DNA of 64,000 nt from Chryseobacterium tructae (GTDB lineage Bacteria; Bacteroidota; Bacteroidia; Flavobacteriales; Weeksellaceae). The position numbers and the translations under genes are program-made. The DNA lies in the NCBI RefSeq assembly GCF_030409875.1, contig NZ_JAUFQR010000001.1, forward strand, positions 1,922,001-1,986,000, read 5' to 3'. The notes under the pieces were generated by a model that worked only from the letters and a program-made list of their open reading frames with translations, did not search any database and had not been told where the DNA came from. Shown piece by piece: positions 27,785 through 37,804 of the stretch (positions within the stretch are counted from its first letter, which is position 1; each line of letters starts with the position of its first letter).

Positions 27785-28504
27785 CTAATTAAATTTATAA
27801 GCTACACCAAGGGAAATCATATAGGATCTCGTAGTCATTTTTTGATCTTTATCTGTTGGTGCTTTATTAATATCAGAAAGTCCATATTGGTAGTTGTAAG
27901 CGGCATGAAGATCAAACTTATTGAACGAGTACCCTAGTTGAGCCTGACCCTGCAGACCATAACCAAATCTGTTGAGCTGATTCTCATTCTTCTCAAAGTC
28001 ATAAGTATCTGATACTTGTATGTAATTAAAATTGCCATTTTCCTGAAGTTCTCCTATAACAGGATATTGGCCCTCTCTTTTCATTTTAAGCCAGTATTCG
28101 GTATACATACCTCCAGCCAGTTTAATCCATACTCCCTGGCTTTTATTTGGATTATTAAGAATATATCCGCCTACCAGTAAGGGAAAACCCAGAAAGTCAT
28201 TATTGTATTTTGTAAACCAACCAGAATGCCTTCCTGTTCTTTCAAATTGGTAATTTTTTTGCAGGTACGATATCCCTGTAGAAATAAAAAGAGATTTCCA
28301 AATCAGATATTCCCCCGAAAGATTTATTCCGAAGCCGTAGCGTGTTGTATATCTAGAATTCACCAGATTAGACAGATTAGCATTCATCGCAGTATAGGTA
28401 TAACCTCCATCAACTGCGATTTTTAGCTTATTCTGAGCAGATACAGCTAAATTGATTGAAGAAAATAAGCAAAGGCATACAGCCCTACATAAAGTTTTTT
28501 TCAT
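27785..28504 (-). CDS. Outer-membrane beta-barrel protein (PorT-like/porin family)
   Basis: A 239-residue protein with a signal peptide (FSSINLAVSAQ). Alternating hydrophobic strands follow, with aromatic ends such as YGFGINLSGEYLIWKSLFIS, FDLHAAYNYQYGLSDI and the C-terminal RSYMISLGVAYKFN, typical of an 8-stranded barrel. The terminal aromatic-x-aromatic pattern fits insertion by BAM. Function unknown; it is the first gene of the pair with the S41 lipoprotein. Confidence 0.75.
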   Translation of the reverse strand: MKKTLCRAVCLCLFSSINLAVSAQNKLKIAVDGGYTYTAMNANLSNLVNSRYTTRYGFGINLSGEYLIWKSLFISTGISYLQKNYQFERTGRHSGWFTKYNNDFLGFPLLVGGYILNNPNKSQGVWIKLAGGMYTEYWLKMKREGQYPVIGELQENGNFNYIQVSDTYDFEKNENQLNRFGYGLQGQAQLGYSFNKFDLHAAYNYQYGLSDINKAPTDKDQKMTTRSYMISLGVAYKFN

Positions 28505-29113
28505 AGATTTTTTTTTAATGTGTTGTTAGAAAAAATATTTATAATAATTTATTTTTATAAGACGCACTCTAATTTATAATCAGTGAGTTGAATGATAACT
28601 TAAAGATATTTGATATTGATTATTAGGCTGTGAAGTACGATCTAATAATTCCTAATAGGAATTATTAGATTATCTAATGTTATTTTTAATATGCTGTTAT
28701 TTAATTGTTTATAGTTGTTTGTTTCTTGATTGACTGTTGGTGTTCATCAAGAAACAAACAGGTGAATGAGGAAAGTGCCAATTATTAGCGGATTCAGTAA
28801 AGGTCCCTGAACACACATTATTATTTATTGAGGGGAGGGCTTGTGCTCTTATGGAGTGACAAAAACTTAGCATATAACGAGACTGATCTTAAATTAAAGG
28901 TAATTGGATAAGTACTTACTTGGCTAAAGATTTAAAATAGTTGAAAATCATCATGAATGTACTATTTTTCTAAAACTAATAAGATTTTTAGTTAGGCTCT
29001 ATCAAATAGTGAGATAATGTAAGGTGGAGTATTAATAAATGGTATGTATGTTTTTTTTTTCAAGTTTTCTTTAGTTATACTTTTGGAGGGTTTTTCAGAA
29101 TGTTTGTGTTTTT
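28505..29113. other. Long AT-rich intergenic region
   Basis: No gene was found. The region presumably holds divergent promoters for the barrel gene and the subtilase. Short inverted words such as taataattcctaa/ttaggaattatta occur at about 28643-28671 (taattcc tiling with ggaatta), a possible operator. Confidence 0.35.
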
Positions 29114-29175
29114 CCAGGCAAAGTGGTAAACTTTTTACGAATATTATTAATTACTTATCCAAAACCTTTGCCTGG
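29114..29175. repeat. Inverted-repeat element, copy 1 (upstream of subtilase)
   Basis: Perfect 10-base ends (ccaggcaaag / ctttgcctgg) enclose 42 bases containing attattaatt, and ttttaaaa follows. A second copy with the same layout is at 30987-31050, downstream of the subtilase. The outer pair changes from C-G to T-A between the copies, so pairing is conserved while the sequence differs. Confidence 0.65.
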
Positions 29176-29280
29176 TTTTAAAATAGCAAAAAAACTATGA
29201 TACTTATTTAGCCCATACTGGAGTTATTATATATCCTTATGGTCAACAAAAGAAATAAGAATTTATATTACATACTCAAA

Positions 29281-30961
29281 ATGAAAAAAATAATAGTAGG
29301 TGCTTTTTTTTTTAACAGCTTGTAGTTTAACAATTGCACAGCAGAAGTCAAATGGTAAAGAAGATACAGGGAGTGAAAGAGATTTAATGACATGGTATCA
29401 TAAAGATTTTAAATCTTCAAAAGTATATGGTGTCAATACAGAAAATGCTTATAAATATTTAGAGTCTAAAGGGCTTAATCCAAAGGAAATTATTGTTGGA
29501 GTGTTAGATAGTGGAGTTCAGATTGACCATCCGGGCCTTGTTAAAAATGTGTGGACCAATCCTAATGAAGTTCCTGAAAATGGCAGAGATGATGATGGAA
29601 ATGGTTTTGTAGATGATATCCACGGATGGAATTTTATTGGTGGAAAAAATCGAGATATTGATATAGACAATTTAGAAATAACGCGGGTTTTTAAAAAATA
29701 TAAGCCCATATTTGAAGGTGAAGATTCTGTTATCAACAATAATAATCAATCTAAAATGCCGGAAGATTTTGCGATGTATAATAAAGCTAAAGACCTTTTC
29801 AATATTAAGAATTTTCGCGTAGTACAACATTTAAAAACCTACACACTCATTAAAGAACTTATTCCAAATATGGTTCGGTTATTAGATGGGAAACCTGTAA
29901 CGGCTGAAAATATAAAAGAAATAAAACCTCCTGCAGATCAAAAGGACGCTATGGCATTGGATTACCTGACAAATTTTTCTAAGAATGCAAAAATTGAAAA
30001 TTTATCACCAGAAGATTTTGAAAAAAAAGTAAGAAATTGGGTGAACGAAAGTATTGAAAGTATTTCTGCTCAGGAAAAACATTATGATATTAATTATGAT
30101 CCGAGAGCTGAAATTGTTGGAGATAATTATGACGATTACTCTGAAAAATATTATGGGAACAACCATTATGAAGGACCTGATGCGCAACATGGTACCCATG
30201 TAGCCGGAATTATTGCAGGATCTCCGCAAGGGGAAGAAATTCAATATGGTATAGCTGAAAAAGTGGCTAAAATAATGACTGTTAGGATGGTTCCTAATGG
30301 AGATGAAAGAGATAAGGACGTAGCCAATGCTATTAAATATGCTGTAGATAATGGAGCTAAAATTTTAAATATGAGTTTCGGAAAACCAGTTTCTCCGGGA
30401 AAAGAAGTTGTATGGGATGCATTTAAATACGCCGAAAGTAAAGGAGTTCTTTTAGTAAAAGCTGCAGGAAACGAAAATGAAGATATTGGAATACACCCTG
30501 CATATCCAACAAATTTTAAGAATTTGACTGATACCATACCATTTGTAAATAATGTTATTGTTGTAGGGGCAAGTACCAATAGAAATAACGAGTTGAGAGC
30601 TAATTTCTCAAACTTTAATAGAAGCAGAGTTAATCTATTTGCACCCGGTGAAGAAATTTATTCAACAGTTCCCAAAAATAAATATGCCTATCTCCAGGGA
30701 ACATCAATGGCATCTCCGGTAGTTGCAGGTGCGGCAGCCGTTTTATTGGCTTATATGCCGAATTTAAAGCCTCATCAGATCATAGAGGCTCTGGTAAAAT
30801 CAGTTAATTCCAATATTGAAAATAATTTCGATAGTTTTTCTCAGGCAGGAGGGGTTATTGATCTGAAAAAAGCAGCAATGTATGCTTACACGAATTATTA
30901 TAAAAATGTGGGACAAGATAAAAAAGTAAAAAAACAAAAATATAAGATTAAAAAAAAGTAA
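29281..30961 (+). CDS. Exported S8 (subtilisin-like) serine peptidase
   Basis: The subtilase triad is complete, counting from GTG 29300: D70 in VGVLDSGVQIDHPGL, H297 in HGTHVAGIIAG and S469 in GTSMASPVVAGAAAVLL. About 225 residues separate D and H, a large charged insertion typical of some Bacteroidota subtilases. The signal peptide is out of frame: ATG 29281 reads MKKIIVGAFFF and stops at TAG 29323. With nine instead of ten T at 29304-29313 it would read MKKIIVGAFFLTACSLTIAQ. As given, only GTG 29300 (MLFFLTACSLTIAQQ) is open. It ends in a Lys-rich tail with no T9SS domain. Confidence 0.85.
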
Positions 30962-30986
30962 TTATTTAAGTTGATATATTTTCCTT

Positions 30987-31050
30987 TCAGGCAAAGTAAC
31001 AGAGTGCTTATTCAAAATACATTATTAATTCAATCCAAATCTTTGCCTGA
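30987..31050. repeat. Inverted-repeat element, copy 2 (downstream of subtilase)
   Basis: Perfect ends tcaggcaaag / ctttgcctga enclose 44 bases that also contain attattaatt, and ttttagaa follows. See copy 1 at 29114-29175. The element follows the subtilase stop by 25 bases. Confidence 0.65.
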
Positions 31051-31111
31051 TTTTAGAATGTTACATACAATTAATGAAATGGAAACTATTTCGTTTTACA
31101 AAGTATGTAAA

Positions 31112-31159
31112 TGTCATGATGATGAGACTATCTCAGAAGATAGCCTCTTTTTTATGACA
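31112..31159 (+). terminator. Strong hairpin terminator after the subtilase
   Basis: gagactatct (31124-31133) pairs with agatagcctc (31138-31147) with one mismatch, followed by six T, and an outer stem tgtcat/atgaca encloses it. Confidence 0.75.
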
Positions 31160-31499
31160 CATCATTAATGATTTGCAATTTTGCAGGCTACTGACTGAAT
31201 ATGATACAGTATTTCATAATCAAATCCATAGAGCTGATTATTTTTAATCGGTTTTTATATATTGTATTCATTTTTTATACTATTCAAAGTGTTTCTTAAA
31301 AATTATAATAGCATCATTGTAGATTTTAAAATAAACGATAACATAAGTGTAAATTATTACTATTTTTGTGATAAAGATCTATTTAATTACTTGGTGTATT
31401 AGGTTCTATAATGATTTTTTAATTTGAATTTTGATCTGATCTTACTTTTGGTTTGAAATTTCAGATCAAACTATCTATATAAATTAAATTTATAAAAAC

Positions 31500-32972
31500 A
31501 TGAGATTCTATTTCCTTATTTATCTTCTTATTCCCATTTTTTCTTTTACCCAAAATTTGCAGACCCAAATAGTAGAGGATAGGATTAAACAGCTTAAAGG
31601 GCGGGAGGCTACAAATGAATTTGAAGAAAAACAATTGATTATACTCTATAATGAGCTTTATGACATGTCCAAAGAAATAGGCCATAAGAAGGGAATGCTT
31701 ATTTCATTAGTAAGTTTGGCTGTTACTTATATAAACAAAAACGATACTCATAAATGTTTAAAGGCTGTTGGTGAAGGAATTATTTTAGCTGAACAATTGA
31801 AGGATTATGTTAATTATACTCAACTGTTAGACTGTAAAGGCCAAGCTTTATTGCAGGCGGGAAATTATTCTGATTCCCGTACGTATTTTTCGAAGGCACT
31901 CAAAATGTCTGATATGATACGGGACAAAGATTCTATGAATGCTCTTAGATCAATGACCTTTAATGCTCTTGTATTATATTCAAGAGCATTAGATAAAGAG
32001 TTTAAAACTGCAGCTTATAAAGACTCAATACTGTTTTTTGGGAAACAGAGCTATAATGCAGCGATACAAATATCTGAAAAAATACTCCAAAGAAAATTTA
32101 TTGCTGGCCAGTCTGCCCTATTGTTAGGGAATATATATATGGAAGAAGGGAATGCCACATATGGTGATAAATATTTTAATATAGGTGAAAAATTGTTTAT
32201 GAATTATCACGATAAAAGGCCATTAGCATCTTATTATAATGACATTGGAGTTATAAAATTTAAAAATGGTTATGATGATCAGGCTTTAGAATATTATAAT
32301 AAAGCATTGGACTTAGCCCAAAAGTTTAATGCTCCGGAAGTTAATATAGCCATCTTTGAAAACTTGGTAAAATATTATAAGAAAAAAGGAGATACTAAAA
32401 AAGAGCTTTACTATTTGGAGAGAAGTAAAGTGTTGACTGACAGTTTATCTGGAATCCATAAAAAAGCTTTGGTAATGCAAGGGAAGGAGGATATTAAGCT
32501 AATCAGTAAACAGAAGAAGTCAGGTGTCGGTTTTTTGCCCCTGTTTTTAATACTATCAATTGTTTTGATTTGTGCAATCTTTTTTTATATATACCGCAAA
32601 AATAAGGCTAAAAGCTCTATAGGAAAGTTTGATGCAATAGAGGACTATGGAAAAAAACAAATCGATGAAGATCAGATTGCATTGTTATTAATGTTAGCCA
32701 AAAGTAATGACAAACAGTTTCTAATTATGTTTCAGGAAATATTTACAGATTTACACAAGGAGCTTTTAAAATTTCCGGAGCTGACCTCTGCAGATTTGGA
32801 GATGTGCGCTTATCTTAAGCTTAATATTCAGACTAAAGAAATAGCTACTTATAAAAAAGTATCTATTGGTGCTGTGGATAATAGAAAATATAGGATAAGA
32901 AAAAAACTGAATTTATTACCTGAGACTGATCTCTATAAATGGATTAATACTATTAATTCCAAAGATCAGTAA
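31500..32972 (+). CDS. TPR protein with membrane helix and C-terminal LuxR-like HTH (regulator)
   Basis: A 490-residue protein: signal peptide (LLIPIFSFTQ), six or more TPR-like helix pairs up to about residue 320 (such as SYYNDIGVIKFKNGYDDQAL), a membrane helix (FLPLFLILSIVLICAIFFYI) and a cytoplasmic C-terminus. There ELTSADLEMCAYLKLNIQTK and EIATYKKVSIGAVDNRKYRI form a GerE/LuxR-like HTH. This layout is common in flavobacteria as a membrane-bound one-component regulator. Its target may be the adjacent peptidase and surface genes. A -7 box TATTTTTG lies at 31361-31368. Confidence 0.75.
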   Translation: MRFYFLIYLLIPIFSFTQNLQTQIVEDRIKQLKGREATNEFEEKQLIILYNELYDMSKEIGHKKGMLISLVSLAVTYINKNDTHKCLKAVGEGIILAEQLKDYVNYTQLLDCKGQALLQAGNYSDSRTYFSKALKMSDMIRDKDSMNALRSMTFNALVLYSRALDKEFKTAAYKDSILFFGKQSYNAAIQISEKILQRKFIAGQSALLLGNIYMEEGNATYGDKYFNIGEKLFMNYHDKRPLASYYNDIGVIKFKNGYDDQALEYYNKALDLAQKFNAPEVNIAIFENLVKYYKKKGDTKKELYYLERSKVLTDSLSGIHKKALVMQGKEDIKLISKQKKSGVGFLPLFLILSIVLICAIFFYIYRKNKAKSSIGKFDAIEDYGKKQIDEDQIALLLMLAKSNDKQFLIMFQEIFTDLHKELLKFPELTSADLEMCAYLKLNIQTKEIATYKKVSIGAVDNRKYRIRKKLNLLPETDLYKWINTINSKDQ

Positions 32973-33193
32973 ATTTATAGTTCCCTGCTTAAACTTATTT
33001 TGAAGATTGGATATTATTACAAATAACAGAGCTTATATATGGGAATCTGTAAATGGGTTTTTATTTAAATAATTGAAAATCAGCATTTAGGTGCTTATGA
33101 TTAAGTCTTGTGAGATGAGGTGTTAGATATTGTGGGGTGTTTTTTTATTACCAATGATTGTGTTCCATATACTTTTGTTAAAATTTTTAAAAG

Positions 33194-34183
33194 ATGAAAA
33201 ACAAAATTATATGTAACGTATTGTTAATAATGTCAATTTCTGCTTATTCTCAGGTTGGTATTAATACCAGTAATCCCAAAGCTTCATTGGACGTTGTGGC
33301 TAAACTTTCTGATCCAAACAGTCCAGATGGTTTTATCGCTCCTCGATTGACTGGGGATGAGCTTTTTGCAAAAAATGCGATTTATGGTATGGATCAGTTA
33401 GGAGCGATAATCTATGTCACTACGGCCCCAGCTGCAGCCAACCAAATTAATGATACTAAAGATGTAAAAACAATTGGTTATTATTATCATAACGGTACAA
33501 AATGGATGAAAATGGAAGGGTCAGGAGACCCAACTACAGATGCATTCGTAGATGATCCAGAAAATGGTATGGTAAAGATAGGAACAACCTCCCAAGGAAC
33601 AGTTAGAAACCCACTTACAGATTTTGTAATTAAAGATAATGGAAACGTAGGGGTTGGAGTTTTAAACCCAAATACAAAATTGGATATTGAGGGTAATTTA
33701 AGAATTGGAAAAGTTAATTCAGCTAGTAGTTCTAATAATCTCAGTACATTGGTAAGAGATAATACCACTGGAGAAGTAAAATCTATAATTTCTTCGAGCG
33801 GAAATACATTTGCCTTCAATTATATGACATATAATTTATCAAATGTTAATAAAGACTGGGTTAATAATTTTGACACAAAAATTTCAACAGTTGATTATAC
33901 ATTAGTTATTGTTGGATATAGTTTTAATCAACAAGAGCTTATTTCATCTACAACATCTCTAGGAAAATCCTTTTATAATCCTGTTAATGTCTATGCTTTT
34001 CAATCAAATAATACATGGAGATTATCAGCAGATTATAATGGTGGAGCTAGCTCTAATAATGGAACTTGGACAATAAATTGTCTTATAATTAATAACTCTT
34101 CTATAAAATCATTACCTCAGGCCACTTTTAACTTAGGAGGAGCAAATACTGGAAGTGCCACAAATCAACCAGTAGGATTATAA
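33194..34183 (+). CDS. Predicted surface/structural protein of unknown function
   Basis: A 329-residue protein with a signal peptide ending SAYSQ. The N-terminal motif VGINTSNPKASLDVVAKLSD is typical of flavobacterial surface proteins with tail-fibre-like repeats. A second such motif follows (NVGVGVLNPNTKLDIEGNLR), then a beta-rich C-terminal domain. No T9SS sorting domain is visible. The nearby fragment at 20175 has a similar terminal domain. A -7 box TACTTTTG at 33170-33177 lies just upstream. Confidence 0.65.
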   Translation: MKNKIICNVLLIMSISAYSQVGINTSNPKASLDVVAKLSDPNSPDGFIAPRLTGDELFAKNAIYGMDQLGAIIYVTTAPAAANQINDTKDVKTIGYYYHNGTKWMKMEGSGDPTTDAFVDDPENGMVKIGTTSQGTVRNPLTDFVIKDNGNVGVGVLNPNTKLDIEGNLRIGKVNSASSSNNLSTLVRDNTTGEVKSIISSSGNTFAFNYMTYNLSNVNKDWVNNFDTKISTVDYTLVIVGYSFNQQELISSTTSLGKSFYNPVNVYAFQSNNTWRLSADYNGGASSNNGTWTINCLIINNSSIKSLPQATFNLGGANTGSATNQPVGL

Positions 34184-34192
34184 CTTAATTAG

Positions 34193-34230
34193 CCTCTCTA
34201 TTTAGTGCGATTTTTCCTGAATAGGAGAGG
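34193..34230 (+). terminator. Hairpin after the surface-protein gene
   Basis: cctctctatt pairs with aataggagagg apart from one bulged base. No T-run follows, so termination is not certain. Confidence 0.4.
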
Positions 34231-34322
34231 ATTTGAGATGTTATATTAAGAAATAGAAAATCTATACAATAATAAAAGGTATAGAATAATTTAAAATTAG
34301 GAAATAAAAAAATATATTTATT

Positions 34323-34511
34323 ATGAAAACTTTAATATTATACCTTTTGATGGTATTATCAGTAGGCTGTGCTTCACAAAATACACAAAATACACAAAAT
34401 GATTCAGATGAAAATGGTAGAAATCAGGAATTCATTCAGCAGAGATCGAATGAAGCGACTGGTAAAAACATTTACCAAGGTTCAGGAATAAAAATTTATC
34501 AAGGTAAGTAA
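34323..34511 (+). CDS. Small lipoprotein of unknown function
   Basis: A 62-residue product with an N-terminal hydrophobic stretch and a lipobox-like VLSVGCAS, giving a mature chain of about 45 residues. It opens with the tandem QNTQNTQND and holds a near repeat at the end (KNIYQGSGIKIYQGK). Nothing else is recognisable. A strong hairpin follows the stop, which supports its being a real transcription unit. Confidence 0.55.
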   Translation: MKTLILYLLMVLSVGCASQNTQNTQNDSDENGRNQEFIQQRSNEATGKNIYQGSGIKIYQGK

Positions 34512-34516
34512 TTTAA

Positions 34517-34562
34517 AAATGAATGAGTTTTAAAATAAATATATTTTCCAACTCATTCATTT
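34517..34562 (+). terminator. 13-bp perfect hairpin after the small lipoprotein gene
   Basis: aaatgaatgagtt (34517-34529) is exactly complementary to aactcattcattt (34550-34562), around a 20-base loop. Confidence 0.6.
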
Positions 34563-35428
34563 ATCATCACAAAAAGAAAGGTTACCCTTTGTTTGGCTTT
34601 AAAACATAATTTAGTAGGAATTGGTGTGTATTTGCAGAGTTGGACTAATAGTGGTTACTGAATTTACTGTTGGAAATTTTAATTACAGCAAACAACGATC
34701 TTACCCTATCCAGAACCGATTAAATTTTCGTTTTGAGATGTTCACACTTGTGAAGATTCTAAAAATACAAATTGAAATAAAGGCTGTAAAGTATATTCTT
34801 TACAGCTTTTTGCAGTATAGAAGAGGTTTAGATAGACGTGAAGCCGAACTATTCTACATACATAATCTTTTTACTTCTCCTTTGTGCAGCAGATTCAGAT
34901 TAAGAAACTGTTTATAGAAAAGATTCTCATCTATTATTTCCTTTGCTGCCTCCTAAAATAATAGCAATCTCCGTAACTCGATTGAACATGATCATTCATA
35001 CATCGTATAAACGAAATGTTTCAGGCTTGATTCTCTAGAGTTAGTACATATCTGTACGATTGTCATAAGTATTTAATTTTTTACACTCTGTGATCTATGA
35101 AATGGGAGATTATATATCCATACTCTGGAATATAATAAGAAAATATGCTGGGAAGTTTTGCAATAAAAGTTGATTCCAGAAATTGTTTGGTAAAGTTAGG
35201 TTCAGAAACGAAATCAACAATTTTTATGGCTTACTTTTTAAATAGATCTGCAGATTAGGAAATACATGCAGATAAAATATTTGTTTAAGATATATAATTA
35301 CAAGCACATTAGCCGTCAGAGATTGATTTTAACACCCTTGTAAAATGTTGATAATCTTAATTAATCCTAATATTTAGAAAGGTATTAGGCAATGTTAGGC
35401 TTGTATTAAGTATTGTTAGTTTTTTTTT
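34563..35428. other. Long intergenic region with an orphan terminator
   Basis: No supported gene. A strong terminator-like hairpin at 34780-34812 (aaggctgtaaag / ctttacagcttt, one G-T pair, then T) has no clear gene before it, so a small RNA or leader ending there is possible. The rest shows nothing convincing. Confidence 0.4.
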
Positions 35429-35459
35429 TTTGAATCAAATTCACGAAATTGTATTTTTG
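35429..35459 (+). promoter_or_regulatory. Bacteroidota-type promoter of the M13 peptidase gene
   Basis: TTTG (35429-35432), 19 bases, then TATTTTTG (35452-35459): an exact match to the -33/-7 consensus. The start codon is 72 bases downstream. Confidence 0.7.
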
Positions 35460-35530
35460 ATAAAAATTAATGCTAAAAATTACACAATTATCTGTTAAAA
35501 TGATTTAAATATATTTAATCTTAAATAAAT

Positions 35531-37588
35531 ATGAGAAAAATAACATTATCCTTATTATTGATAACAGGGATCTGCATTCAGACTACGATGAGTGCACAAA
35601 CCAAAGCTGCTAAAATAGCAATGAACAATACAGACAAAGGATTAGATCTTAGCTTAATGGATACTTCGGTACGCCCTCAGGATGATTTTTATAACTATGT
35701 GAATGGGACATGGATGAAAACAGCAAAAATTCCATCTGATAAAGCGACTTGGGGAAGCTTCAATAAATTAGCTGAGGATACAGATAACAATTCCATGACT
35801 ATCCTGAACTCTATTTTGAAAGATAAGTTTGCAGACGGAAGTGAAGGAAAAAAAATTCAGGATCTATACGCTTCTTACATGAATATGCAAAAGAGAAATA
35901 CTGACGGTATTAAACCCATTCAGGAAAATTTGAGTAAAATTGATGCTATCAAAAACATGATTGATCTTCAGAACTATATAGTTTCTGTAACAAAAGAAGG
36001 AGAAAACGTTTTCTACGGATGGGGAGTAGATGCTGACCTGAAAGATTCTAATATGAATGCTGTTTACCTAGGAGGTGCAGCTCTAGGATTAGGAAGAGAC
36101 TACTACCAGAAAGTAAATGAAACAAATACAGAAACTATTGCTGAATATCACAAATATGTAGCTTCAATGTTGACGGAATTAGGGTATAAAAATGCAGATG
36201 CAGTAGCAAGAGGAATTATCGATTATGAAAAAAGTATTGCAAAAACATACCTGACAAATGAGCAGAGCCGTGACAATACCCTTCGGTATAATCCTCAAAC
36301 AATGGCTGAACTTTCAGTTTTGGTAAAAGAAGTGGATATTCCTGCCTATCTTAAAAAAGTAGGGGTAAATACAGACAGAGTGATTATTGGAGAATTGAAT
36401 TACTATAAAACTTTCAATAAACTGGTCAATGCTCAGAATCTTCCAATCATTAAGGATTATTTGAAATTCCACATGATTAACGGAAGCGCTTCTTACCTAA
36501 GTGAAAAATTAGGAGATATGAAGTTTGCATTCTATGGTAAATACCTAAGAGGCCAGCAGGAGCAAAGATCCTTGAACAAAAGAGGATTTGAATTAATCAA
36601 CGATACTCTTGGAGAAGCTTTCGGTAAATTATATGTTGACAAATACTTCCCGGCTGAAGCTAAAGCCCAGATGGCAGAAATGATTGATTACTTAAAGAAA
36701 AGTTTTGCTGTTCACATTAATAACCTGACTTGGATGTCATCTACAACCAAAGAGAAAGCAAGACAGAAACTGAACAAATTCATAATAAAAGTAGCTTATC
36801 CGGACAAATGGAAAGATTATTCAAAACTAGATATCATTTCTGAAGCAAAAAGAGGTACATTATACAAAAACTTTCAAAATATCGCGGAGTGGCAATACAA
36901 CAGGGAATTGGCTAAAATCGGAAAAACGGTTGATAAAACAGAGTGGGGCATGACACCACAGACTGTAAATGCTTATTACAACCCGGTATATAACGAAATC
37001 GTATTCCCAGCTGCAATCCTTCAGCCACCATTCTTCAATCCTAAAGCTGATGCAGCGGTGAATTTTGGAGGAATTGGTGCTGTTATCGGACACGAAATGA
37101 GCCATGGATTTGATGATTCAGGAGCACAGTTTGATGCAGAAGGTAATCTTGTAGATTGGTGGGCTCCTGAAGATAAGGCAAACTTCGAAAAAGCAACCAA
37201 AGCACTTGCCTCCCAGTACGACAAATACGAGCCGGTTAAAGGAACGTTTGTAAACGGTACTTTCACAAATGGAGAAAATATTGCTGACTTAGGAGGAGTG
37301 AACATGGCTTATGATGCTCTTCAGATGTATTTAAAAGATAAAGGAAACCCAGGGAAAATCAGTGGATTTACTCAGGATCAGAGATTTTTCCTAAGCTGGG
37401 CAACGGTCTGGAGAACGTTATCAAGTGAGAAATATATGATTGATCAGGTGAAAACTGACTCGCACTCTCCAGGATACTTCAGAAGTTTTGCTCCTCTAAT
37501 CAACGTTGATGCTTTTTACAAAGCATTCGATGTGAAAAAAGGAGACAGATTATACAAAGCCCCAGAAGAAAGAATCAACATCTGGTAA
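35531..37588 (+). CDS. M13 family metallopeptidase (PepO/neprilysin-like)
   Basis: A 685-residue exported enzyme. The zinc motif HEMSH (VIGHEMSHGFDDSGAQ) is at about residues 521-525 and the third ligand glutamate is in ENIADLGGVNMAYDAL near 582. The conserved C-terminal RINIW ends in the usual Trp. The N-terminus after the signal peptide has the M13 opening VRPQDDFYNYVNGTWMKTAK. It cleaves oligopeptides in the periplasm or at the surface. It is monocistronic with its own promoter and terminator, and codon use is more biased than in neighbours, suggesting good expression. Confidence 0.92.
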   Translation: MRKITLSLLLITGICIQTTMSAQTKAAKIAMNNTDKGLDLSLMDTSVRPQDDFYNYVNGTWMKTAKIPSDKATWGSFNKLAEDTDNNSMTILNSILKDKFADGSEGKKIQDLYASYMNMQKRNTDGIKPIQENLSKIDAIKNMIDLQNYIVSVTKEGENVFYGWGVDADLKDSNMNAVYLGGAALGLGRDYYQKVNETNTETIAEYHKYVASMLTELGYKNADAVARGIIDYEKSIAKTYLTNEQSRDNTLRYNPQTMAELSVLVKEVDIPAYLKKVGVNTDRVIIGELNYYKTFNKLVNAQNLPIIKDYLKFHMINGSASYLSEKLGDMKFAFYGKYLRGQQEQRSLNKRGFELINDTLGEAFGKLYVDKYFPAEAKAQMAEMIDYLKKSFAVHINNLTWMSSTTKEKARQKLNKFIIKVAYPDKWKDYSKLDIISEAKRGTLYKNFQNIAEWQYNRELAKIGKTVDKTEWGMTPQTVNAYYNPVYNEIVFPAAILQPPFFNPKADAAVNFGGIGAVIGHEMSHGFDDSGAQFDAEGNLVDWWAPEDKANFEKATKALASQYDKYEPVKGTFVNGTFTNGENIADLGGVNMAYDALQMYLKDKGNPGKISGFTQDQRFFLSWATVWRTLSSEKYMIDQVKTDSHSPGYFRSFAPLINVDAFYKAFDVKKGDRLYKAPEERINIW

Positions 37589-37589
37589 A

Positions 37590-37632
37590 AATAATAACCG
37601 CCTAATAGCGGTTATTATTTCAATAATTACTT
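37590..37632 (+). terminator. Intrinsic terminator of the M13 gene
   Basis: aataataaccgc (37590-37601) is exactly complementary to gcggttattatt (37608-37619), with a 6-base loop; T-rich sequence follows. Confidence 0.8.
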
Positions 37633-37804
37633 TTTTTTAATATAGTTCTTTAGATGTTCTCTTTAAGCAAGAGCTTTATTTACTTTTTTGTATTGGATGT
37701 GTGACCTATCGTTTCTTTATCACTTGTGGTTGTATAAAAGGTATACAATATTCATTTCTGGTTACTAGTATCTTTCTTTATTACTTTTTAAATACGCTAA
37801 ATAA

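Noticed and set aside
30971..31168. 65-codon frame behind the subtilase
   Set aside because: It runs through the inverted-repeat element and a terminator hairpin; no ribosome site or family.
34621..34917. 98-codon plus-strand frame
   Set aside because: Starts at a non-ATG codon, crosses the terminator hairpin at 34780-34812 and has no protein-like conservation.
37021..37305. 94-codon minus-strand frame over the M13 peptidase
   Set aside because: Antisense to the zinc-site region of a clear M13 gene.
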